Source: Hyphomonadaceae bacterium
Lineage (GTDB): Bacteria > Pseudomonadota > Alphaproteobacteria > Caulobacterales > Hyphomonadaceae
Direction: 5' to 3'
Assembly: GCA_030696545.1 (NCBI GenBank)
Contig: JAUYSA010000510.1
Coordinates: 1-13,981 of the forward strand
DNA length: 13,981 nucleotides
A program made the translations under genes and the position numbers. Of the stretch, positions 6,942-13,768 are shown in pieces. Each line of letters starts with the position of its first letter. Positions within the stretch are counted from its first letter, which is position 1. The notes beneath the pieces are model-generated. The model saw only the letters and a list, made by a program, of their open reading frames with translations. It was not told the origin of the DNA and did no database searches.

Positions 6942-7892
6942 TCAGTTAGCCGGAAGATCGGCGTCGTAGGTGAATAGGGTGGAGCTGTCGTCGTCGGGCA
7001 TGAACCAGGCGCGGAGCCCGGTAGGCGTGGCTTCGAACCAGGCGGGATTCTGGAGCATCGAGCGGCCGGACGGCGACCAGAGCTGGATCGGCGTCTGCCA
7101 GAGGGGGCGGAGGTTGGTGAGGTCCATCAGGTCGGCGCCGCCAAGCGAAAGAGATGCGTTTGAGCCGGGGCGCGAATAGTTCGAGAGGCCGGTGCAGAGC
7201 ATCATGTGGCTGGGGATGCCGTGGCAATCCTGCCAGGCGATGAAATGGGCGCGGGCCTTGCCGGCGGGCGGCGCGGCGAGATCGACGGGCGCGACGGAGC
7301 CGTCGGGCTGGAGCGGCCAGCGATAGATGCGGGCGCCGCCCCAGCTGACGCCGATGAGGGCGCGGGCTTCGCGATCCACGGCGACGGCGCCGATGTGATC
7401 TGGAACGCGGAAGGCTTCGGCAACGGTTAGCGTCACCGGATCGACGCGGTAAATGATCGAGTGACTATCGGGACGGTATTCGGCGACGGGGACCCAGAGC
7501 CAGCGTCCGTCGAAGTCGAGACCGCCGGGGTGATAGATGTCGTCTTCGCCGAGCGGGATGTCGGATTTCAACGCGCCGGATTCCGACATGCGGAAGAGAT
7601 GGCCAAGCCCCTCGCCTGCATCGCGGTCCAGACCGTTGACGGGCTGGGGATAGCGCTGGGTTGGGCGGACGATCTCGACCGACGTGAAAAAGATGTCGCC
7701 ATTGATGCGGACCATGCCCTGAGGATGGTGAGTATCGAACGGGATCGGCGTTTGGCTGACAAGACGCCATGCGGTGGTGCGGTCGAGTTGCATGATGCGC
7801 TGGGCCAGCGTGGACGGCTCGGGCGCGGGCGGCGCAGAGTTGGCGCAGGCGGCGAGAGCCATGGCCACAAGAAACAGGATGAGTTTACGCAA
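6942..7892 (-). CDS. DUF6454-like lipoprotein, probable beta-propeller
   Basis: A 316-residue lipoprotein. The N-terminus MRKLILFLVAM-ALAAC has a lipobox with Cys16 and Ala at +2, which by the usual sorting rule suggests the outer membrane. Conserved blocks are DTHHPQGMVRI (53-63), GEGLGHLF, DDIYHPGGLDFDGRWLWVPVAEYRP, DHIGAVAVDRE, VSWGGARIYRW, QNPAWFEATPTGLRAWFMPDDDSSTLF. These repeating strand-loop blocks resemble a propeller, and the motif order matches the uncharacterised DUF6454 family as I remember it. The start is TTG at 7892-7890, supported by GGAGG six bases upstream and by the signal peptide beginning exactly there. It lies 51 bases after the VOC gene and 79 bases before the SDR gene, same strand. 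Substrate and activity are unknown. Confidence 0.8.
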   Translation of the reverse strand: MRKLILFLVAMALAACANSAPPAPEPSTLAQRIMQLDRTTAWRLVSQTPIPFDTHHPQGMVRINGDIFFTSVEIVRPTQRYPQPVNGLDRDAGEGLGHLFRMSESGALKSDIPLGEDDIYHPGGLDFDGRWLWVPVAEYRPDSHSIIYRVDPVTLTVAEAFRVPDHIGAVAVDREARALIGVSWGGARIYRWPLQPDGSVAPVDLAAPPAGKARAHFIAWQDCHGIPSHMMLCTGLSNYSRPGSNASLSLGGADLMDLTNLRPLWQTPIQLWSPSGRSMLQNPAWFEATPTGLRAWFMPDDDSSTLFTYDADLPAN

Positions 7893-7898
7893 GATGCG

Positions 7899-7903
7899 CC
7901 TCC
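7899..7903 (-). promoter_or_regulatory. Strong Shine-Dalgarno supporting a TTG start
   Basis: GGAGG on the minus strand, 6 bases before the TTG at 7892-7890. It is a full-consensus site in front of a rare start codon, and the lipoprotein signal sequence begins directly at that codon. Confidence 0.7.
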
Positions 7904-7943
7904 GGACGTAACGCCGTTTGCTTATGCGCGTTGTTTGACACTT

Positions 7944-8306
7944 TTACGCAGGCGGCCCGGTGAGTTCGATCGTGACGCCGTTCGGATCCTTGACGAAGCA
8001 CTGGCGGCCGAAGCCTGAGGGGATTTCGGACCAGCGATAGGGCACGCCCAGCTGATCGAGGCGGGCAAGGGCGGCTTCGAAATCGGGCGCGGTGAAGGAG
8101 ATATGGTCGAGGGCGCCGTCTGGCGTTCGCGGTTGCGCGCGCTCGACAAGATGGATGACAGCCTGATCGCCGGCGTAGAGCCAGGCGCCGGGGAAGTTGA
8201 AGTCGGGGCGCGGGCCGATCTTGAGGCCGATGACGCCGACGAAGAAGTCAATCGTCTCCTGCAGCTTCGCTGTCGAGATGTTCGCGTGATTGAGGCCGGT
8301 GATCAT
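7944..8306 (-). CDS. VOC-fold (glyoxalase/dioxygenase-like) metalloprotein
   Basis: A 120-residue single-unit vicinal-oxygen-chelate protein with two beta-alpha-beta-beta-beta modules. Putative metal ligands are His7 (GLNHAN), His52 (VIHL), His68 (LDHISF) and Glu114 (VTIEL). The ending 'CFVKDPNGVTIEL' is the family signature. The family covers glyoxalase I, extradiol-type dioxygenases, methylmalonyl-CoA epimerase and resistance proteins; nothing here selects one. ATG 8306 has GGAG shortly upstream, and the fold starts immediately after it. An N-terminal extension in the same frame, running through the divergent connector gene, is a shadow. First gene of the probable three-gene minus-strand operon. 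It starts only 55 bases from the divergent phage-connector gene. Confidence 0.85.
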   Translation of the reverse strand: MITGLNHANISTAKLQETIDFFVGVIGLKIGPRPDFNFPGAWLYAGDQAVIHLVERAQPRTPDGALDHISFTAPDFEAALARLDQLGVPYRWSEIPSGFGRQCFVKDPNGVTIELTGPPA

Positions 8307-8361
8307 CGGCGACTCCGTTGTGGGCTTACAGCCTAGGACGAAACCCAGAAGGAAAACAGGA
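8307..8361. promoter_or_regulatory. 55-base divergent intergenic region, VOC gene / phage connector
   Basis: The starts of the VOC gene (minus) and the connector gene (plus) are only 55 bases apart, both with good Shine-Dalgarno sites (AAGGAA at 8349-8354 for the connector). I see no clear -35/-10 pair for either direction. One GANTC methylation-type site lies at 8311-8315. There is barely room for two promoters, so one of them probably lies inside the opposing gene. Confidence 0.4.
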
Positions 8362-8934
8362 ATGATCGTGACGACGCTGGCGCCGCCGGCGGCCGAACCC
8401 GTGAGTTTGGCCGAGATGAAAGAATATCTGCGGATTGGAGGGGATGGCGAGGATGGGCTGGTCGGCAGCCTGATCGCGGGTGCGCGCGCAAGGATCGAGG
8501 CGCTGGCGAGTGTGGCGATGATCACGCGCAGCCTGCGGGTGACGCTGGACTGGTGGCCGCGGGGAGCGGTGGAGCGGCGAACCGTGGTGATGCCGGTGCG
8601 GCCGGCGGATGAATTGGTTGCGGTGCGCGTGTTCAATGGGTCCGGCGTGGCGCAGACGGTGACGGACAGGTTCACGCTGGCGCGTGGGCGATCTGCGCGG
8701 CTGGTGTGGACGGGCGGCGCATTTCCGTGGCCGGGGCAACGCTATAACGGGATCGAGATCGATTATTCGGCAGGTTTTGGCGAGGAGCCTGACGACGTGG
8801 CGGAGGGGCTGCGGCTCGCTGTGAAGCGGCTGGTCGCGCACGCTTATCACAACCGCGATGGCGAGACGCTGAATGGTCCGCTGCCGGAGGACGTGGCGGG
8901 GTTGATCTCTCCGTGGCGACGGGTGCGGCTGTGA
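8362..8934 (+). CDS. Phage/gene-transfer-agent head-tail connector (g6 type)
   Basis: A 190-residue protein of the gp6-like head-tail connector family, which forms the ring below the portal that links head to tail. The N-terminus 'LAPPAAEPVSLAEMKEYLRI' (residues 5-24) is the classic opening of this family. It is followed by helix 'LIAGARARIEALAS', a central beta region with RSLRVTLDWWP and GIEIDYSAGFG, and a C-terminal helix LRLAVKRLVAHAYHNR ending in a 'SPWRRVRL' tail typical of the alphaproteobacterial gene-transfer-agent version. ATG 8362 follows AAGGAA; an in-frame ATG at 8290 is rejected because the family begins at 'MIVTTL'. It overlaps the next gene by 4 bases (GTGA). The capsid partner lies 5.9 kb upstream on the same strand. 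Confidence 0.88.
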   Translation: MIVTTLAPPAAEPVSLAEMKEYLRIGGDGEDGLVGSLIAGARARIEALASVAMITRSLRVTLDWWPRGAVERRTVVMPVRPADELVAVRVFNGSGVAQTVTDRFTLARGRSARLVWTGGAFPWPGQRYNGIEIDYSAGFGEEPDDVAEGLRLAVKRLVAHAYHNRDGETLNGPLPEDVAGLISPWRRVRL

Positions 8935-9338
8935 GCGGGGCAGAAAGCGCGCTGGAGAGCGCGATGCTTGCGGTGGTGGCGGCGAGCAATGAGGTGAAGG
9001 CGTTGCTGGGCGACCCGGTGCGGGTGATCGAGACGGGTGCGCCCTTGCCTGCCTATCCGTATCTCGAGGTCGCGCGGCATTTTAGCGAACCGGCTGGCGG
9101 CGTGGACGCCGAGGCGAGTGAGCATCGGGTGGATCTTGTCGTGGTGTCGCGTGACCTTGGCGGCGCGCAGGCCAAGGAGGCGCTGGCGGCTGTGCGGTCT
9201 GCGCTTACAAATGCGGAGCTGGTCATGACTGGGTGGCGGTGTGTTCTTCTGCTGCCGGTGTTCGCGGATGCGACGCGCCAGAGAGTGGGTGTCTGGCGCG
9301 CGCTGCTGCGGATGAAGGCGATAGTGGAGACGGCTTAG
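8931..9338 (+). CDS. DUF3168 tail-terminator protein (g8 type)
   Basis: A 135-residue DUF3168 protein. In the Rhodobacter-type gene transfer agent this family forms the tail terminator ring at the head-proximal end of the tail. Visible family features are an N-terminal helix (ALESAMLAVVAASNEVKALLG), the 'PAYPYLEV' strand, 'EHRVDLVVVSRDLGGAQAKEALAAVR' style strand-helix, and a final WRALLRMKAIVE strand. GTG 8931 overlaps the connector stop (GTGA), giving translational coupling; an in-frame GTG at 8913 is the alternative. In the canonical cluster a head-closure gene (g7) sits between these two, and here it is absent. The major tail protein (g9) is also absent: the next gene is a convergent OPT transporter whose stop codon overlaps this one. 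The family call is good but the sequence is divergent. Confidence 0.78.
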   Translation: MSGAESALESAMLAVVAASNEVKALLGDPVRVIETGAPLPAYPYLEVARHFSEPAGGVDAEASEHRVDLVVVSRDLGGAQAKEALAAVRSALTNAELVMTGWRCVLLLPVFADATRQRVGVWRALLRMKAIVETA

Positions 9339-11326
9339 ATCGTGTCGGCTTTTTTCTTCGTCCAGGTGTAGAGAGCCCAGGCGAGGCCGAAGAAGCCGAG
9401 GATGCCTGCGATCATCGGATAGACGCCGGTCCAGAAAGAGTCCTTCGGGACCAGGCCGAAAGGCGAAGCGTTGTTGCTGGCCACGATGACGCCGGCGAGC
9501 AGTACGTTGAACAGGCTTTCGCCGACGATGAGGCCGGACGCCATCAGGATGCCGAGGCGGCGGGCAGGCTCGGGATTTTTCGATTTGGCGACCCATCGAT
9601 CATACATCGTGCCAATGATGGCGCCGATGGTGACAGTGACTGTCACCGCCATCGGCAGGTAGATGCCGATGCCGACAGCCAGCGGGGGCAGCTTGTACTT
9701 GCGGTTGGTGGTGCGGTTGAGGACTTCATCGACGGCGATGATGACGACGCCGAGGATCGCGCCGATGCCGATGAGGTCCCAGCGCGGGTCGCCGCCTATG
9801 ACGCCGACGGCCAGCGCAGAGATGAGCGTGGCCTGTGGTGCGCCGAGGGTTTCGGTGCCGGCGACAGTGGCGGGCGGGCCGCCCTGGAAGCCGAAGGCGC
9901 TGTTCAGGAGATTAAGCAGGAACGGGATGACGAGGGAGCCAGCGAATACGCCGACGATCAGCGCGACTTGCTGGCGCCATGGCGTGGCGGCGACGAGCTG
10001 GCCGGTTTTGAGATCCTGCAGGTTGTCGTTCGAGATGACGGCGACGGCGAAGACGATGCCGGTGATGAGCAGCGCAAAGGCGACGATCGATGGGTCCGCG
10101 GGAATGCTGAACAGTTGCATCGCGCCGAGCATCAGGACCGAAGCCACCAGGATCGCGAGGATGCCCACGCCGGACACCGGGCTGTTCGACGAGCCGATCA
10201 GGCCTGCCATGTAGCCGCAGACGGAGGCGACGACGAGGCCGATGATGATCACGTACAGAATGCCGCCAGCTACGATGGCTGGGGCGCTGGCGGCGAGCGG
10301 CGTGCCTTGGGTGAATGACCAGAGCAGGACGCCGATGGCGAGCAGCGTGATGCCGGAGATGATGCCGACTAGACCGATCGGAATGTCCTGTTCGGTACGG
10401 TCCAGCACTTCGTTGGCGGTGCGCTTGCGCTGGGCGGCGAGTGCGGAGGCGATGCCGCTGAGCAGCGGGCCGAGGAGCTTGAGGAGGGTCCAGATGGCGG
10501 CGATGCCGATGGCGCCTGCACCGATACGGCGGACCTGTCCGCCCCAGACTGCGCCAGCGGCCTCTTCTGCCGCGCCTTCCGTGCCCTGCATGGCGGTCAT
10601 GACTGGAACGAAGACGCCCCACGCTATCACGAGGCCGGCGAACATGGCGAGGCCGACAGCGAGGCCCACGAGGTGGCCGGCCCCTAGAAGTGCGAGCTGC
10701 ATGCCGCCGCCAATGCCGGTGGCGGCTGGTCCGATGCGGAAGAAGGCGGCTGCCTCGCCTGCGAAGGCGCGGGCGGACACGAGGAAGGCGAAGAAGGCTG
10801 AGGCGACCGACCCGACGATGACGGTCAGCAGGCCCGCTTTGTTCTCGCGCACGGCGGACTCGGTCTGTTCGCCGCCTCGCGAGCCGACTTTCAGAACTTC
10901 GGCTGCGGCGACGCCTTCTGGATAAGGCAGGTCGGTGTTGATGACGAGGGCGCGGCGAAGCGGGATCGAGAAGGTGACGCCCAAGACGCCGCCAAAGGCG
11001 CAGATCAGGAAGGACTGCCAGAAGGGAAATTCCGTCCACCAGCCGACCATGACGAGCGCAGGCAGGACGAAGATGATTGAGGACATCGCGCCACCGACAG
11101 AGGCGACGGTCTGGACCGTCATGTTCTCCCAGATGGTGGAGGTCTTGAAGGCGCGGAGCAGCGCCATCGAGATCACCGCAGCGGGAATGGCGGACGCGAA
11201 GGTGAGGCCGACTTTCAGGCCGAGATAGACGTTAGCCGCGGTGAACACGATGCCGAGCAGGGAGCCAAGTATCAGGGCCCGGCCGGTCAGTTCGATACGT
11301 TTGGTCGATGCGGCAAAGTCCGTCAT
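9335..11326 (-). CDS. OPT-family oligopeptide transporter
   Basis: A 663-residue polytopic inner-membrane transporter of the OPT superfamily, bacterial branch, importing small peptides or possibly metal chelates with protons. The N-terminal helix with 'TAANVYLGLKVGLTFASAIP' (29-48) and a central 'SSNSPVSGVGI' near residue 378 are characteristic. Long hydrophobic segments fill the whole length, with a glutamate/alanine-rich loop in the first half (around QGTEGAAEEAAG) and the tail ending in KKKADTI. ATG 11326 has AGGGG five bases upstream. It follows the four-helix membrane protein by 62 bases on the same strand, probably one transcript. Its stop overlaps the stop of the convergent DUF3168 gene, leaving no room for a terminator. 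Substrate is not deducible. Confidence 0.93.
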   Translation of the reverse strand: MTDFAASTKRIELTGRALILGSLLGIVFTAANVYLGLKVGLTFASAIPAAVISMALLRAFKTSTIWENMTVQTVASVGGAMSSIIFVLPALVMVGWWTEFPFWQSFLICAFGGVLGVTFSIPLRRALVINTDLPYPEGVAAAEVLKVGSRGGEQTESAVRENKAGLLTVIVGSVASAFFAFLVSARAFAGEAAAFFRIGPAATGIGGGMQLALLGAGHLVGLAVGLAMFAGLVIAWGVFVPVMTAMQGTEGAAEEAAGAVWGGQVRRIGAGAIGIAAIWTLLKLLGPLLSGIASALAAQRKRTANEVLDRTEQDIPIGLVGIISGITLLAIGVLLWSFTQGTPLAASAPAIVAGGILYVIIIGLVVASVCGYMAGLIGSSNSPVSGVGILAILVASVLMLGAMQLFSIPADPSIVAFALLITGIVFAVAVISNDNLQDLKTGQLVAATPWRQQVALIVGVFAGSLVIPFLLNLLNSAFGFQGGPPATVAGTETLGAPQATLISALAVGVIGGDPRWDLIGIGAILGVVIIAVDEVLNRTTNRKYKLPPLAVGIGIYLPMAVTVTVTIGAIIGTMYDRWVAKSKNPEPARRLGILMASGLIVGESLFNVLLAGVIVASNNASPFGLVPKDSFWTGVYPMIAGILGFFGLAWALYTWTKKKADTI

Positions 11327-11388
11327 GTCAGCCCCTCAGCTTTGCGCGGAGGTAAGCCGACATTCAGGCCTAGGGCAATGCGCGGTGG

Positions 11389-11880
11389 CTAACGGCCGAC
11401 GCGGCCTGCGGCGTAAAGCCCGCCACCGCCGATGAGGCAGATCAGGGCGAGATGAGCTGTGAAGAAAGGCAGCGGAAGCCTGGTGTAGAGTTCGGGGCGA
11501 GCCTGCAGCATGCCTGCGTAGAGGCCGGAAAGGCTGCCGATGATCAGGCCGGCTACGCCGAGTATGATGGCAAGGGTGCGCAGGGTTGCGACGGTGCTGT
11601 GCCGGCGCCGCGCGTTGTGGCCGAGATATTTGCGGTTCACTTCCTGAAGCTGGCCGGCGATCAACCAGATTGCGAAGACGATCGCGAGGCAGATGGCTGC
11701 GAGGCCAGCAATGCCGAGAGATGACAGGCCGTGAGCATAGACGAGCGCCACGCCGGGCGTTTCGCCGCCAGCGCCTTGTCCTGGGCGGGTCAGGCCGAGC
11801 AGGATCGGGAGGCCGACGAGAAAAAGCATAAGGGTGGCGCCGGATATAATTCCCAGGCGCCGGGGTCGACGAAAACGCAT
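11389..11880 (-). CDS. Small four-helix inner-membrane protein, unknown function
   Basis: A 163-residue protein that I do not recognise as a named family. It starts with a basic stretch (MRFRRPRR) and has four likely transmembrane helices at about 9-30, 53-76, 98-122 and 138-159. A basic cytoplasmic loop (NRKYLGHNARRRHS, about 82-95) separates helices 2 and 3, which places both ends in the cytoplasm by the positive-inside rule. ATG 11880 has GAGG seven bases upstream. It precedes the OPT transporter by 62 bases on the same strand, so it may be co-expressed with it, but no direct link can be shown. It is divergent from the antiporter gene across a 208-base gap. Confidence 0.7.
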   Translation of the reverse strand: MRFRRPRRLGIISGATLMLFLVGLPILLGLTRPGQGAGGETPGVALVYAHGLSSLGIAGLAAICLAIVFAIWLIAGQLQEVNRKYLGHNARRRHSTVATLRTLAIILGVAGLIIGSLSGLYAGMLQARPELYTRLPLPFFTAHLALICLIGGGGLYAAGRVGR

Positions 11881-12024
11881 GTGCAGCCTCGGTAATAACG
11901 GACAATAGGCGGATGATCGTTAAGGTCCGATTGGATGGCTCGCTGGGATTTGACGGATCAAGCGGGGACAGCGCGGCGACGGGGCGGTCAAATAGACTGT
12001 TGGGCGAACGAATTTCTTGCATTT

Positions 12025-12054
12025 TGAATCACCGATCTGCGAAGGTCTGATTCA
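12025..12054. promoter_or_regulatory. Dyad TGAATCA-N16-TGATTCA with two GANTC sites
   Basis: Perfect 7-base inverted repeat (12025-12031 and 12048-12054), arms 23 bases apart start to start, about two helical turns. Each arm contains a GANTC site (12026-12030, 12049-12053), the target of the alphaproteobacterial cell-cycle methylase CcrM. It lies 35-64 bases upstream of the antiporter's GTG start in the divergent gap 11881-12088, which otherwise shows no convincing gene or promoter consensus. Confidence 0.4.
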
Positions 12055-12088
12055 CGAACCACCCAAACATGGAAAGGCCCCCCGATCA

Positions 12089-13768
12089 GTGCCGCATGAC
12101 TCTCCACTGATCGCCCTTCTCTCGATTGGCTTCGGGCTTGCCTTCGTGTTCGGCGCGTTGGCGACGCGGCTGAAGCTGTCGCCACTGGTGGGATATCTGG
12201 TGGCTGGCGTTGTGATCGGGCCATTTACGCCGGGCTTCACGGCGGACGCGAACCTGGCTTCTGAGGTCGCGGAGATCGGCGTCATCCTGCTGATGTTCGG
12301 CGTGGGACTGCATTTCTCGCCGAAGGACCTTCTGTCTGTGCGGGGCGTAGCCGTCCCGGTGGCGTTGCTGCAGATCGTTCTCGGGACTGCGTTGGGCCTG
12401 GGACTGGCGTTAGCGCTCGGGTGGAGCATCGAGACGGGTGTGGTGCTCGGACTGGCGCTGTCTGTTTCCTCGACCGTGGTTGCACTGAGGAGCCTGCAGG
12501 AACGGCGCTTGATGCAGACCGAGCGCGGGAAGCTGACCGTGGGCTGGCTCGTGGTCGAAGATCTCGCGATGGTTGTGGCTATGGTGCTGCTGCCGACGTG
12601 GGCGCACATCCGCACGCAAGTGGACAACGGGGAAGCGATCACCGTGCTGCAGATGCAGGATGCGGGGCTCGCCGTGGCGCTAACGCTTGGCAAGGTGGCG
12701 CTGTTCGCTCTGATCATGCTGCTGGCGGGCAAGCGGGTGGTGCCATGGTTGCTGCATCGCGTGGTGCATATGGGGTCGCGCGAGCTGTTCCGGCTGGCGG
12801 TGTTGGCGATCGCGCTTGGGGTCGCTTACGCGGCATCCGCGATCTTCGATATTTCGGTGGCGCTGGGAGCGTTGTTCGCGGGGCTGATCATGGCGGAGAG
12901 CGAGCTCTCGCAGCAGGCGGCGAACGAGACACTGCCGTTGCGCGATGCTTTCGCGGTGTTGTTCTTTGTGTCGGTGGGCATGTTGTTCGACCCGATGATC
13001 CTGGTGCGCAATCCGTGGCCGATTGTTGCGACGGTCGCGATCATTCTGGTGTTCAGGTCGTTGATCAGCCTGGGGCTTCTGCGATTGTTCGGACAGTCCC
13101 GAGAGACGTCGGCGACGGTGACGGCCAGCCGTGCGCAGATCGGCGAGTTCTCTTTTATTCTTGCAGGGCTCGGCTTGCAGTTTGGATTAATGCCTGAAGA
13201 AGCAAACGATCTCATTCTTGGCGGCGCGATAATTTCGATCGTTCTGAGCCCGCTGGTGTTCGCGATCTTTGATCGGATCGGCAAGAAGGCCAAGGTTGTG
13301 GATGTGGCGCCGCAGGTTGCGCCCGCGCCGGTAGCGCCCAAGCGGGTCGTGCTGGTGGGGTATGGGCGTGTAGGGTCGCTGATCGGCAAGGCGCTGGATG
13401 ATGCACGTGCGACTTACTCGGTGATCGAGGATCGCGAGGATCTGGTGGAGCTGCTGACCACGCGTGGGATTGCGGTTGTGGCGGGCAACGCGATCTCGCA
13501 GGATACTATGGAAAAGGCCGGTGTAGCGCAGGCCGACCTGATGTTCGTGACTGTGCCAGATGGCTTCGAGGCTGGCCGCATTGTGGAACTGGCGCGGCGG
13601 CTGAACCCAAATGTGAAGGTCTATGCACGCGCGCATTCTGATGCCGAGGTGGAGCATCTGCGCGGGTTTGGCGCGGACCTGATCGTGTCGGGCGAGCAGG
13701 AAATTGCTGACGCCATGATCGACAAGGCTGCGGCAGTCATTCCACGGCGGACCATCGCCCGGGCCTAG
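12089..13768 (+). CDS. ybaL: YbaL/RosB-type cation:proton antiporter with RCK domain
   Basis: A 559-residue CPA2/Kef-type antiporter, close to the 558 residues I recall for E. coli YbaL. It exchanges a monovalent cation (probably K+) for protons at the inner membrane. Residues about 5-390 form the Na/H-exchanger transmembrane domain, with SPLVGYL (31-37), GPFTPGF (44-50) and the FGVGLHF segment. A Pro/Ala/Val linker leads to a C-terminal RCK/TrkA-N domain from about 417, with GYGRVGS nucleotide-binding loop and an acidic VIEDRED at the end of strand 2, favouring NAD(H). GTG 12089 is chosen over TTG 12017 because MPHDSPLIALL aligns with the YbaL N-terminus; its Shine-Dalgarno (AAAGG, about 11 bases upstream) is weak. 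Its stop overlaps the convergent SRPBCC gene by 4 bases. Confidence 0.92.
   Translation: MPHDSPLIALLSIGFGLAFVFGALATRLKLSPLVGYLVAGVVIGPFTPGFTADANLASEVAEIGVILLMFGVGLHFSPKDLLSVRGVAVPVALLQIVLGTALGLGLALALGWSIETGVVLGLALSVSSTVVALRSLQERRLMQTERGKLTVGWLVVEDLAMVVAMVLLPTWAHIRTQVDNGEAITVLQMQDAGLAVALTLGKVALFALIMLLAGKRVVPWLLHRVVHMGSRELFRLAVLAIALGVAYAASAIFDISVALGALFAGLIMAESELSQQAANETLPLRDAFAVLFFVSVGMLFDPMILVRNPWPIVATVAIILVFRSLISLGLLRLFGQSRETSATVTASRAQIGEFSFILAGLGLQFGLMPEEANDLILGGAIISIVLSPLVFAIFDRIGKKAKVVDVAPQVAPAPVAPKRVVLVGYGRVGSLIGKALDDARATYSVIEDREDLVELLTTRGIAVVAGNAISQDTMEKAGVAQADLMFVTVPDGFEAGRIVELARRLNPNVKVYARAHSDAEVEHLRGFGADLIVSGEQEIADAMIDKAAAVIPRRTIARA

Noticed and set aside
8306..8675. N-terminal extension of the VOC protein to 8675
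   Set aside because: The extra 123 residues run antisense through the connector gene and are Arg/Thr/Pro-rich; the VOC fold begins right at the ATG at 8306.
1205..9338. Intact prophage
   Set aside because: Only capsid, connector and DUF3168 genes are seen; no integrase, att repeats, terminase, lysis or regulators, and the intervening genes are ordinary host types.
9233..10318. 361-codon plus-strand frame inside the OPT gene
   Set aside because: Strongly Asp/Gly/Ala-biased with no recognisable fold; it is the antisense of hydrophobic transmembrane codons.
12017..12088. TTG at 12017 as the antiporter start
   Set aside because: No Shine-Dalgarno in front, and the 24 extra residues are not part of YbaL-type proteins; the GTG at 12089 aligns with the family N-terminus.
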